DNA from: Prauserella endophytica
GTDB lineage: Bacteria; Actinomycetota; Actinomycetes; Mycobacteriales; Pseudonocardiaceae
Length of the DNA: 64,000 nt
Assembly: GCF_005146945.1 (NCBI RefSeq)
Contig: NZ_SWMS01000021.1
Location: 1-64,000 of the forward strand
Direction of reading: 5' to 3'
Part shown: in pieces, positions 43,697 through 51,416 of the stretch
Layout of the letters: every line of letters starts with the position of its first letter
Position numbering within the stretch: the first letter of the stretch is position 1
Translations under genes and position numbers: made by a program
The notes under the pieces: model-generated
What the model was told of the DNA's origin: nothing
The model's input: the letters and a program-made list of their open reading frames with translations, nothing else
The model's database searches: none

Positions 43697-44641
43697 GTGG
43701 GTACGCGCGAACTGGGTCTGCCGGAACGGGTTTCCTCGGCGGACGGGCTTCCGGAGCGGGTGACGATCTGGGAGGTCGGCCCCCGCGACGGTCTGCAGAA
43801 CGAGAAGTCGACCGTGCCGGTGGCGGTCAAGCTGGAGTTCCTGGACCGGCTCGCGGCCGCGGGGCTGACCACGCTGGAGGCGACGAGCTTCGTGCACCCG
43901 AAGTGGGTGCCGCAGCTCGCCGACGCCGAGGAGCTGCTCGCAGGGCTGAACCGCCGCGACGGCGTGCGCTACCCGGTGCTCGTGCCCAACGAGCGCGGCC
44001 TCGACCGGGCGCTGGCGGCCGGGGTGAGCCACATCGCCGTGTTCGGCAGCGCGACGGAGACCTTCGCCAAGCGGAACCTCAACTCGACTCTCGACGACCA
44101 GTTCGCGATGTTCGAGCCGGTGGTCACGCGGGCGCGGGCCGCGGGGCTGGCTGTGCGCGGGTATCTCTCGATGTGCTTCGGCGACCCGTGGGAGGGCGCC
44201 GTGCCGCCCGAGCAGGTCGTGCGCGTCGGCAAGCGCCTGCTGGAGCTCGGCTGCTCGGAGCTCTCGCTCGGCGACACCATCGGCGTGGCCACGGCTGGAC
44301 AGGTCGAACGGCTGCTCGACACGTTCACCGCGCAGGGCGTGGGCGTGGACGCGCTCGCCGTGCACTTCCACGACACCTACGGTCAGGCGCTGACCAACAC
44401 GCTCGCCGCACTGCGCCGCGGGGTGTCCACTGTGGATTCCTCGGCGGGTGGCCTCGGCGGTTGCCCCTACGCCGAGTCGGCCACGGGCAACCTCGCCACC
44501 GAGGACCTGGTGTGGTTCCTCGACGGGCTCGGCATCGAGCACGGCGCCGACCTCGACGCGCTGGTCGCCGCGAGCGCGTGGATGGCGGAGCAGCTCGGCA
44601 GGCCCAGCCCCTCGCGCGTGGTGCGGGCACTGGCCGGATAG
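43697..44641 (+). CDS. Hydroxymethylglutaryl-CoA lyase
   Basis: 314 aa DRE-TIM metallolyase. It cleaves HMG-CoA to acetoacetate and acetyl-CoA at the end of leucine breakdown. VGPRDGLQNE carries the metal-binding Asp and substrate Arg, VHFHDTYGQA the metal-binding His pair, and GLGGCPYAE the catalytic Cys loop. The start is uncertain: GTG 43697 is given, with GTG 43676 in frame upstream overlapping the PH gene. Downstream of biotin/acyl-CoA genes, it fits the branched-chain catabolism theme of the region. Confidence 0.92.
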   Translation: MGTRELGLPERVSSADGLPERVTIWEVGPRDGLQNEKSTVPVAVKLEFLDRLAAAGLTTLEATSFVHPKWVPQLADAEELLAGLNRRDGVRYPVLVPNERGLDRALAAGVSHIAVFGSATETFAKRNLNSTLDDQFAMFEPVVTRARAAGLAVRGYLSMCFGDPWEGAVPPEQVVRVGKRLLELGCSELSLGDTIGVATAGQVERLLDTFTAQGVGVDALAVHFHDTYGQALTNTLAALRRGVSTVDSSAGGLGGCPYAESATGNLATEDLVWFLDGLGIEHGADLDALVAASAWMAEQLGRPSPSRVVRALAG

Positions 44642-44791
44642 GTCAAGGAGAGCCGTCCTCGTGCCGATCTGTATCTCGGGACGCTGATCGCACAACGCTT
44701 CGGTTGCGAATGGAACCGCGGGCCAGCAGGCTGCGTCTGATGCGTTGCCGACCGCTGTGACAGCAGACCAACGGACGTCGGGGAGAGTGCC

Positions 44792-45235
44792 GTGACCGAC
44801 CATCGTGCGCAGGTGGACCAGCTCCTCGCCGATTACCGCCGCAGTCGCGAGCAGCTGGCCTCCGTGCACCGCGAGCTCGCGTCGATCAGTGAGTCGGCCA
44901 CCAGCGACGACGGCCTCATCACGGCCACGGTCGGCGCGCGCGGGGTGCTCACCGGCCTCGTGATCGCCGACGAGGCGTACGAGAAGTACCGGCCGGCCGA
45001 GCTGGCGGCGCAGATCGTGAAGCTGACCGGGGGCGCGACCGTCAAGGCACTGACCGGTGCGGGCGAGGTGCTCGCCCCGGCGCTGCCGTCCGGCACCGAC
45101 CCGCAGGCGCTCCTGCTCGGGACCGCCGACCTCGGTGCGCAGGAGATCGCCGCGGCGGACGTGCCCGACGACGAGGACGAGAGCTTCGACGACCGGAGCT
45201 GGCTCGACGAGGCCGACTGGCCGAGGGCGCGATGA
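44792..45235 (+). CDS. YbaB/EbfC-family protein
   Basis: 147 aa. The first 95 residues follow the YbaB/EbfC fold (helix, then a GLITATVGARGVLTGLVI beta hairpin, then a helix), here with an acidic tail (DDEDESFDDRSW). Canonical YbaB binds DNA next to recR; in actinobacteria divergent copies regularly precede WXG100 or polymorphic-toxin genes, as here. GGGGAGAG precedes the GTG. Stop and next start overlap as ATGA. Its role in this operon is unknown. Confidence 0.82.
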   Translation: MTDHRAQVDQLLADYRRSREQLASVHRELASISESATSDDGLITATVGARGVLTGLVIADEAYEKYRPAELAAQIVKLTGGATVKALTGAGEVLAPALPSGTDPQALLLGTADLGAQEIAAADVPDDEDESFDDRSWLDEADWPRAR

Positions 45236-45564
45236 ACGGCGGGGGGCCGGGTTTCGAGGTCGACGCCGATCGGCTCGGCGCACACGCCGCCGAGTTCGAG
45301 GGGCTTGCCGAGCGGGCCACCCGCATCGCCGCCGACCTGAGGGCCGGCTTGGAGGCAGGCCCCACTCCTTGGGGGACCGACGCGGTGGGGCAGAGCTTCG
45401 CCGGCGCACACGAGGGCCCGTCGAGCGAGGTGCTGCGCACACTCGGCGAGCTCGCGGGCGGGCTGGGCGACATGGGGACGAGGCTCTCGTCGGCGGCGGG
45501 CGCGTACCGCTCGGCCGACACGGATGCGGCAGGAGACCTGAGCGACGCCGGTTCGGCCGGGTAG
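45232..45564 (+). CDS. WXG100-like helical hairpin protein
   Basis: 110 aa with two long amphipathic helices and W47-G48 at the turn (TPWGTDAVGQSF), the WXG100 region with a variant spacing. No signal peptide. It is probably the helical partner of the N-terminal domain of the large toxin encoded 10 nt downstream, together giving the four-helix bundle that type VII systems recognise. Confidence 0.75.
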   Translation: MNGGGPGFEVDADRLGAHAAEFEGLAERATRIAADLRAGLEAGPTPWGTDAVGQSFAGAHEGPSSEVLRTLGELAGGLGDMGTRLSSAAGAYRSADTDAAGDLSDAGSAG

Positions 45565-45574
45565 GGGCGTGCGG

Positions 45575-47701
45575 ATGGGAATCGAGCTGCCCGCCGAGCT
45601 GGCCGCCATCGCGGAGCGAACAGGCGTGAGCTGGCCGGAGGCCGACGAGGACGCCATGCGTGAGCAGGCGGGGGCGTGGCGGCAGGCCGCGCGCGAGCTG
45701 ACCACGCTCGCCGCCGACGCGGACACCGTCGCAGGCAAGGCGCTCGGCGCGATGAGCGGGCCCGCCGCCGAGGCCGCCGGCGAGCGGTGGTCGGGTTTCG
45801 TCGAGCCGGACCACGGGCGGCTGACCGTCGCCGCGCGGGGCGCGGACGAGGCGGCGCACCGGCTCGAGTCCGCCGCCGAGCAGGTCGGCGCCGCGAAGGT
45901 CGAGATCGTGCGCCAGCTCGTTGACGCCGCGAGGAACCACGACGCCGCCGTCGCCGCGGCCGACTCGGGGCATCCCACGGCGCTGGCCGGGCTGGACACA
46001 GCGCTGCGTGGCACCGCGACCAACGTCGGCGCGATCTCGGGCGGGCTCGTGGACGCGGTCGGATCCGGCGCGAACGGCACCGTGCACGCCGCCGGGGAGG
46101 TCGTGAACCCCAATCCCGGCACGCACACGCCCGACGGGCAGGCCGGGCTGCTCAGCGCCGCGACCGGACTTCCGGCCACCGTGGTGGACGGTGTGCTGTC
46201 GCCGGTGGAGGAACCGTCCGGGCCGCCCGTGGAAAGCGGTCTGCCCGGCGACATCGTGCCGCTCCCCGAGGAGCCGTTGCCCGGTGACCGGAGGCCGGAG
46301 GTCGGCCTGCCTGGTGACCGGGGGCCGGAGGTCGGCTTGCCCGGTGACCGGGGGCCCGAGGTCGGCTTGCCCGGTGACCGGGGGCCGGAGCTACCGGAAG
46401 TGCGGCCTGAGCCTGCGTCGCCGCCGGTGTCCGTTCCCGACGACGTGGGCACCGGCCCCATCGCGTTGCCCGGCGCCGACGCGCCGACCCCGCCGAGGGG
46501 CGCCTACGGAGGCTTCCTGTCCCAGGGCGGCTTCGACGACGTGCCCACTCCACCCAGCGGCATCGCCGCGCCCGCGCCGGGGGCGCAGGGCATCCCGACG
46601 CCACCGGCGCAGACGCACCTGGCCGGGTTCTCCGGCGGTCCCGCCGCACCTGTTCCCCCGCCGCAGGCGCCGGTCATGCCGCCCGGCCAGCAGTTCGCTG
46701 GTCAGCCGTACCCAGCGCAACCGTTTGCCGGGCAGCACTTCGGTCCCTCGCCGTACGCTGCCGCCGCGCCCGCTCCACCTGCCGCGCCGATGCAGCCGCC
46801 GCCGGGGCAGGCGGCGGGCGTCGCACCGATGCCGCCGCGCCTCGCACCCGGCGCCCCGGCCCCGCCCGCTCGCTGGGCGCCGATGCCCGACCCACCACAG
46901 GCGCCGCCGGTACCACAGGCACCGCAAGCACAGCCGCACCCGCCGCAGGGCCGCCCGCCGGAGCCGGTCCGCCCGCAGCCGCCCGCGGCACCGGTTCCGC
47001 TCGGGGCGCCAAGGCAGGAGCGGGAGAGCATCGTCGCGCTGTTCCGCGTGCACATGTTCCCCATCGGGCACCTCCCGGTCGCCGCTGACCGGCCCGCGCG
47101 GCAGCTGCCCGTGCCCGACCCCGACTCCGACTCCGCGGTGTGGCTTCGGTTCCCTCCGCACGACCACCCCCGTTCGGACCTCGTCGACCCGGGGCACGCG
47201 CTGGCGTGGCTGCGCAACGGCTGGCGTCAGCCCGCGCCGCCGCCCGCTGAAGTGCTGCCGTGCCCGCCGGAGGCGCTGACCGAGGGCTACGACCCGCTCG
47301 GCGACCTGCCCGAGCGCGAGTGGGACAGCCGCTACCTCGTTCCCGGTGAGCGGGCCGAGTACGTCTGGCCGCCGGGTGAGCGCTACCCGGAGGGTGGGTG
47401 CGAGGACGGAGAGCCGGTGCTGCTCGGCGAGGGCACGTTGCTCGACCGCTTCGGCACCGCGCACGGACGGGTCTTCGCCGCCGACGGCACGCCGTTCGCG
47501 GAGCGCTCGCTGCCGCCCGCCCACCGCGAGGCGGGTTACCGGCGTTACCGCGTGGTGCGCGAGGTGCCCATGTGGAAGGCGATCTCCGCGGGCTGGTTCG
47601 CGCAGGCGGGCGGGGGTGAGCGGTACCGCTCGGTCTACTCGGCCGCCGAGTTGGTGACGCTGGGCTACCTTGCCGACATCACGTTCGAGGAGAGGGCATG
47701 A
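45575..47701 (+). CDS. CpnT-like toxin: T7SS-type N-domain, Pro-rich linker, C-terminal TNT NAD-glycohydrolase domain
   Basis: 708 aa. Residues 1 to about 190 resemble the CpnT N-terminal helical domain (SWPEADEDAMREQAGAW near the start). A linker of more than 250 residues rich in Pro, Gly and Ala follows, with an LPGDRGPEVG decapeptide repeat. The last about 115 residues match TNT/DUF4237: EGTLLDRFG, GRVFAADGTPF, RSLPPAH, GWFAQAGGG and AAELVTLGYL. M. tuberculosis TNT hydrolyses NAD+ and kills host cells; here a role between bacteria is more likely. The position after the GGG that I expect to be Gln (GGGxQY) reads Arg (GGGERY). ATG 45575 fits GGGG at 6 nt; GTG 45569 is possible. Confidence 0.83.
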   Translation: MGIELPAELAAIAERTGVSWPEADEDAMREQAGAWRQAARELTTLAADADTVAGKALGAMSGPAAEAAGERWSGFVEPDHGRLTVAARGADEAAHRLESAAEQVGAAKVEIVRQLVDAARNHDAAVAAADSGHPTALAGLDTALRGTATNVGAISGGLVDAVGSGANGTVHAAGEVVNPNPGTHTPDGQAGLLSAATGLPATVVDGVLSPVEEPSGPPVESGLPGDIVPLPEEPLPGDRRPEVGLPGDRGPEVGLPGDRGPEVGLPGDRGPELPEVRPEPASPPVSVPDDVGTGPIALPGADAPTPPRGAYGGFLSQGGFDDVPTPPSGIAAPAPGAQGIPTPPAQTHLAGFSGGPAAPVPPPQAPVMPPGQQFAGQPYPAQPFAGQHFGPSPYAAAAPAPPAAPMQPPPGQAAGVAPMPPRLAPGAPAPPARWAPMPDPPQAPPVPQAPQAQPHPPQGRPPEPVRPQPPAAPVPLGAPRQERESIVALFRVHMFPIGHLPVAADRPARQLPVPDPDSDSAVWLRFPPHDHPRSDLVDPGHALAWLRNGWRQPAPPPAEVLPCPPEALTEGYDPLGDLPEREWDSRYLVPGERAEYVWPPGERYPEGGCEDGEPVLLGEGTLLDRFGTAHGRVFAADGTPFAERSLPPAHREAGYRRYRVVREVPMWKAISAGWFAQAGGGERYRSVYSAAELVTLGYLADITFEERA
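46281..46390 (+). repeat. 30-bp tandem repeat inside the toxin linker
   Basis: Units 46281-46310, 46311-46340, 46341-46370 and two thirds of a fourth, encoding LPGDR(R/G)PEVG. The near-identity of the units suggests recent expansion of the linker. Confidence 0.9.
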
Positions 47702-47970
47702 ACACCGAGTCGATCATGCGCTGGCTGGAGGCCGTGGGCGTGCCGCCCGAGGTCGTGTCGGTCGGCAGCGAGGCCGACAACGCGTGGTGCCTGCTCCGCA
47801 CCGAGGACGCGGGCGAGGACGGAGACGTCGCGTTCGAGGTGTTCTGGCGTGAGCAGGGCAACCGCTACGACTGGGCCCGCTTCACCAACGAGCAGGTCGC
47901 CTGCCACTACCTCTTCGGACGGCTCGCCTGGGCACAGGTCGCGAGGGGCGCGGTCGGCGTCCTGCCCTGA
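47698..47970 (+). CDS. Candidate immunity protein for the TNT toxin
   Basis: 90 aa, acidic, with no signal peptide or membrane helix. The ATG overlaps the stop of the toxin gene (ATGA), the usual layout of toxin-immunity pairs. M. tuberculosis IFT (Rv3902c), which inhibits TNT, is about twice as long, and I see no clear similarity, so the role is inferred from position. It is followed by a family A repeat and the converging hisN. Confidence 0.6.
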   Translation: MNTESIMRWLEAVGVPPEVVSVGSEADNAWCLLRTEDAGEDGDVAFEVFWREQGNRYDWARFTNEQVACHYLFGRLAWAQVARGAVGVLP

Positions 47971-47986
47971 CCCGCTCCCGCCAGCT

Positions 47987-48039
47987 GCAGTGAAGGCCAC
48001 CCTGCCTGCGTTCAACGCAGTGAAGGTGGCCTTCACTGC
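47987..48039. repeat. Palindromic repeat family A, copy 4 (short form)
   Basis: Arms 47987-48001 and 48025-48039 with the same loop sequence as copy 1 except for single bases (CTGCCTGCG instead of ATGCCTGCG). It lies between convergent genes. Confidence 0.9.
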
Positions 48040-48048
48040 GGTCGGGTT

Positions 48049-48834
48049 TCAGGGCTTGCGCAGCAGGTCGAGTGCGGCGTCGTGGACGAGGCCGTTGGTC
48101 GAAAGGGCCGTGCCGGCGTCGAAGCGTTCCGCCCCGGTCAGATCGGTGAAGCGGCCCCCGGCCTCGGTCACCAGCACCTGAGCGGCCGCCACGTCCCACG
48201 GGTTGACGATCGGCTCCGCCGCCACCTCCAGCGAGCCCTCCGCGACCAGGCAGTGGTGCCAGAAGTCGCCGAACGCCCTGCTCTCCCAGCACGCGTCCAG
48301 GAAAGCGAGGTAGGCAGCGCGCGAGTGGTACTCGGTCCACGCGCCGAGGTCGGTGGTGGAGACGTAGGCGTCGGACAGCTCGGACACCCGCGAGACCGAG
48401 AGCCGGTGCTCGCCCGCGTCGTCGCGCAGCCACGCACCGCCGCCCGCGCTCGCCCACCAGCGCCTGCCGAGCAGCGGCGCGCTGACCATGCCCACCACCG
48501 GCCTGCCGTCCTCGACCAGCGCGATCAGGGTGGCCCACACGGGGTTGCCGCGGAGGAAGTTCTTCGTGCCGTCGATCGGGTCCAGCACCCACACCCGGCC
48601 AGCCGCGCTCGCCGAGCCGCCGCGCTCCTCGCCCGCGACCGTGTCGGCGGGCCGCTCGGCCGTGATCAGCTCCCTGATCGCGTCCTCGACGGCGGTGTCG
48701 GCGTCGGTCACCGGCGTGCGGTCTGGCTTGCTCGACACCCGCAGATCCTGCGCCCGGAACCGGGCCGAGGTGATCTTGTCGGCGGCGTCGGCCAGCCTGC
48801 CTGCGAGGGTCAGATCGGGGGAGTAGCTGGACAC
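48049..48834 (-). CDS. hisN: Histidinol-phosphatase / inositol monophosphatase-family enzyme
   Basis: 261 aa. Mg2+-dependent phosphatase: GEERGG provides the first metal-ligand Glu, WVLDPIDGTKNFLRG is the hallmark DPIDGT motif, and NPWDVAAAQVLVTEAGG is the C-terminal WDxAA metal site. It is closest in appearance to the HisN type (M. tuberculosis Rv3137), which removes phosphate from L-histidinol phosphate. Inositol monophosphatase activity cannot be excluded. GTG start with a weak AACCAT upstream. Confidence 0.88.
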   Translation of the reverse strand: MSSYSPDLTLAGRLADAADKITSARFRAQDLRVSSKPDRTPVTDADTAVEDAIRELITAERPADTVAGEERGGSASAAGRVWVLDPIDGTKNFLRGNPVWATLIALVEDGRPVVGMVSAPLLGRRWWASAGGGAWLRDDAGEHRLSVSRVSELSDAYVSTTDLGAWTEYHSRAAYLAFLDACWESRAFGDFWHHCLVAEGSLEVAAEPIVNPWDVAAAQVLVTEAGGRFTDLTGAERFDAGTALSTNGLVHDAALDLLRKP

Positions 48835-48863
48835 GGCAACGATGGTTTCATGGGCGTCGGCCG

Positions 48864-48869
48864 TAAGGT
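48864..48869 (+). promoter_or_regulatory. Putative -10 box of the response regulator (leaderless)
   Basis: TAAGGT, 7 nt before the GTG at 48877; it favours this start over the ATG 6 nt further on. Confidence 0.35.
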
Positions 48870-48876
48870 TGGCCAG

Positions 48877-49566
48877 GTGAGCATGGTCCTACTTGCCGAA
48901 GACGATCCGGCGATCGCGGAGCCGCTGTCGAGGGCGCTGGAGCGGGAAGGTTACGACGTCGTGGTGGTCGGGGACGGACCGTCAGCGCTCGACCTGATCT
49001 CCCGGGACCGGGTGGACCTGCTGGTGCTCGATCTCGGCCTGCCGGGCATGGACGGCCTGGAGGTGTGCCGCGGGATGCGCGCGAACGGTAGCGAGCTGCC
49101 CGTGCTGATGCTGACCGCGAGGACCGACGAGGTCGACTTCGTGGTCGGCCTCGACGCGGGTGCCGACGACTACGTCGCCAAGCCGTTCCGTCTCGCCGAG
49201 CTGCTCGCCCGCATCCGCGCGCTGCTGCGCAGGCGTGCCCCCGAGGTGATCGAGGCCGGCGGTGTGCGCATGGACGTCGGCGCCCGGATGGTGACCGTCG
49301 ACGGCAAGGAGGTGCAGCTCGCCAACAAGGAGTTCGAGCTGCTCAGGGTGCTGATGAGCAGGGCGGGCCAGGTGGTGAGCCGCGAGGACATCCTCTCCGA
49401 GGTGTGGAACGACCTGGAGTCGAAGACCTCGAAGACGCTCGACATGCACATGTCCTGGCTCCGCCGCAAGCTCGCGATCGCGGGCGAGAACGGCGCGGGC
49501 CGCAAGCCGGGCGAGGAGCACATCGCCACCGTGCGTGGCGTCGGCTTCCGGTTCAACACCGAGTAA
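48877..49566 (+). CDS. OmpR/PhoB-family response regulator
   Basis: 229 aa. The receiver domain has the acidic pair EDD (8-10), the phospho-acceptor Asp52 (LVLDLGLPGMDG) and Lys in DDYVAKPF. The C-terminal winged helix (about 130-225) ends GVGFRFNTE, typical of the OmpR class. Its kinase follows after 3 nt. Target genes unknown. Confidence 0.93.
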   Translation: MSMVLLAEDDPAIAEPLSRALEREGYDVVVVGDGPSALDLISRDRVDLLVLDLGLPGMDGLEVCRGMRANGSELPVLMLTARTDEVDFVVGLDAGADDYVAKPFRLAELLARIRALLRRRAPEVIEAGGVRMDVGARMVTVDGKEVQLANKEFELLRVLMSRAGQVVSREDILSEVWNDLESKTSKTLDMHMSWLRRKLAIAGENGAGRKPGEEHIATVRGVGFRFNTE

Positions 49567-49569
49567 GTC

Positions 49570-50853
49570 ATGCGACGGCGGATCCTACTGGCCATCCTGC
49601 TGGCGGTGACCGTCACCGCGGCCGCGCTGGGCAGCCCGCTCGGCGTCACCGGCTGGTTGCTGGTGGACAACTTCGCCAGGGAGGACCTCGCCTCCAGCGC
49701 GCAGCGGATCGCCGCGATCCTCGACGACCAGCTCGCCGACAACCGCCCGCTCGATCTCGGCCAGGTGCGGGCGGCCGTGCCGCAGTCGGGGCAGCTCACC
49801 GTTCGCCAGCCGGCCGCCCGGGACCTCACCTACGGCGTCGATCCCGGGCCCGAGGTGGTGGTGGAGAGCGTGCCGATCGCGCGGGGCGGCACCGTGGAGC
49901 TGGCGATCCCGTCCGGCCCGTTGCGTACCAGGCAGATGCAGGTGGCGCTGGCGGTGATCCTGCTGGTGGTGCTGTCGGTGGGCACCGGAACGGTGGTCGC
50001 GACGGTCACCGCGCGCAGGCTCGCCAAACCGCTGCGGCACGTCGCCGACCGCGCCGCGCGGCTCGGCGGCGGGGACTTCCGCCCGGACGGGCGGCGCTAC
50101 GAGGTCGCCGAGCTGGACATGGTCGCCGACGCGCTCGACGCCTCCGCCACCGCGCTCGCCCAGCTGGTGCAGCGGGAGCGGCAGCTCGTCGGTGACGTCT
50201 CCCACCAGCTGCGGAGCAGGCTGACAGCGTTGCAACTGCGGCTGGAGAGCCTCACCAGCCACCCCGACTCGGACGTCGCCGAGGAGGCGCAGGCCGCGCA
50301 GGAGCAGGCCGACCGGCTCGCCGAGGCGCTCGACGAGCTGCTCGCGGCCGCGCGGGCGGCGAGCGAGGTCGGGGCCGAGCCGGTGGAGTTGACCACCGTG
50401 CTGCCCGAGGTCAGCGAGGAGTGGCGGCAGCTGCTCAAGGCCGAGAGCCGGACGTTGCGGCTGCGGGTGGCCGACGGGCTCATGGCGCGGGCCACGCCCG
50501 CGCGGCTGCGCGAGGTCATCGGAGTGCTGCTGGACAACGCGTTGCGGCACGGCTCGGGCAACGTGACGCTCACGGCCCGGCGCGGCGAGGCCGACGGCAC
50601 CGTGGTGATCGAGGTGACCGACTCCGGCGACGGCGTGCCCGACGAGCTGGCCCCGTACATCTTCGAACGCGGTTTCTCCGGCGCGGGCTCGTTCGGCGTC
50701 GGGCTCGCGCTGGCGAGGGCGCTCGCCGAGGCCGACGGCGGCAGACTGGAGCTGTCCGGCAAGCGGCCCGCGACGTTCAGTCTGTTCCTGCGGGTGCCGA
50801 GCCCCACCGACGTGGCGGGCGTCAGCTGGCCAGCCGAACGCGTGCCGCGATGA
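49570..50853 (+). CDS. Sensor histidine kinase
   Basis: 427 aa with two membrane helices (about 5-25 and 122-145) enclosing a small extracytoplasmic sensor, a HAMP linker (about 146-200), a dimerisation domain with the phospho-His212 in VGDVSHQLRSRLTAL, and an HATPase domain (VLLDNALRHGSG, then GDGVPDELAPYIFERGFSG). All boxes are intact. Partner of the preceding regulator. Its stop is 3 nt from the converging GtrA gene. Confidence 0.93.
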   Translation: MRRRILLAILLAVTVTAAALGSPLGVTGWLLVDNFAREDLASSAQRIAAILDDQLADNRPLDLGQVRAAVPQSGQLTVRQPAARDLTYGVDPGPEVVVESVPIARGGTVELAIPSGPLRTRQMQVALAVILLVVLSVGTGTVVATVTARRLAKPLRHVADRAARLGGGDFRPDGRRYEVAELDMVADALDASATALAQLVQRERQLVGDVSHQLRSRLTALQLRLESLTSHPDSDVAEEAQAAQEQADRLAEALDELLAAARAASEVGAEPVELTTVLPEVSEEWRQLLKAESRTLRLRVADGLMARATPARLREVIGVLLDNALRHGSGNVTLTARRGEADGTVVIEVTDSGDGVPDELAPYIFERGFSGAGSFGVGLALARALAEADGGRLELSGKRPATFSLFLRVPSPTDVAGVSWPAERVPR

Positions 50854-50856
50854 TGG

Positions 50857-51384
50857 TCAGGAGCGCGGCACCGCGAACTCGCTCTCGCGGTGCCCGCGGC
50901 CGAGTTCGTCGGGGAACACCCACTTCCGCAGGCCCCAGAAGCGGAACACCATGGCCAGCAGCATGCCGACCACGGACCCCGCGATGAAGTCGGCCGTCTC
51001 CTGCACGAACAGGGAAACGTGTGGCCGTTCCAGGTCGAAGACGTAGCGCGACACCAGCAGCGGGATCAGGTTCACGACCACCGCGACGCCGCTGATCAGG
51101 AAGAACAACGCCGCCTCGTGATGGCGTTCCCGGCCGCCGCGCGTCCGGAACGACCACTCGCGATTGAGGACGTAGGACACGATCGTCGCGATGATGATCG
51201 CGATGGCCTTCGCGGTGGTCGGCTTCGTGCTCAGCACCGTCAGCTTCAGCAGGTACCAGACGCCGTTGTCGACGAGGAACGTCGTGCCGCCCACGATCGC
51301 GAACTTCAGCAGCTCCCGGTGCCTGATCAGCACCGACCGCAGAGGCTCGGGCACTCGGGCGAGCACGGATTCGACGACGGCCAC
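50857..51384 (-). CDS. GtrA-family membrane protein
   Basis: 175 aa with four membrane helices. LLKFAIVGGTTFLVDNGVWYLL and FLISGVAVVVNLIPLL are GtrA-type helices. GtrA proteins are thought to flip polyprenyl-linked sugars or assist cell-wall sugar transfer. M. tuberculosis has a GtrA-like gene (Rv3277) next to purK as well. Here a GT87 mannosyltransferase-type gene lies 3.5 kb away. GTG start with TAGACT 6 nt upstream. Confidence 0.88.
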   Translation of the reverse strand: MAVVESVLARVPEPLRSVLIRHRELLKFAIVGGTTFLVDNGVWYLLKLTVLSTKPTTAKAIAIIIATIVSYVLNREWSFRTRGGRERHHEAALFFLISGVAVVVNLIPLLVSRYVFDLERPHVSLFVQETADFIAGSVVGMLLAMVFRFWGLRKWVFPDELGRGHRESEFAVPRS

Positions 51385-51390
51385 TCCCGC

Positions 51391-51396
51391 AGTCTA
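51391..51396 (-). promoter_or_regulatory. Putative -10 box of the GtrA gene (leaderless)
   Basis: TAGACT, 6 nt before the GTG. Confidence 0.4.
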
Positions 51397-51416
51397 CGCA
51401 GCGTCGCCTTGGCCGA

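Noticed and set aside
44642-44791. tRNA or small RNA after the HMG-CoA lyase gene
   Set aside because: No cloverleaf or CCA end can be formed; it looks like the promoter region of the toxin operon. I found no tRNA genes anywhere in the window.
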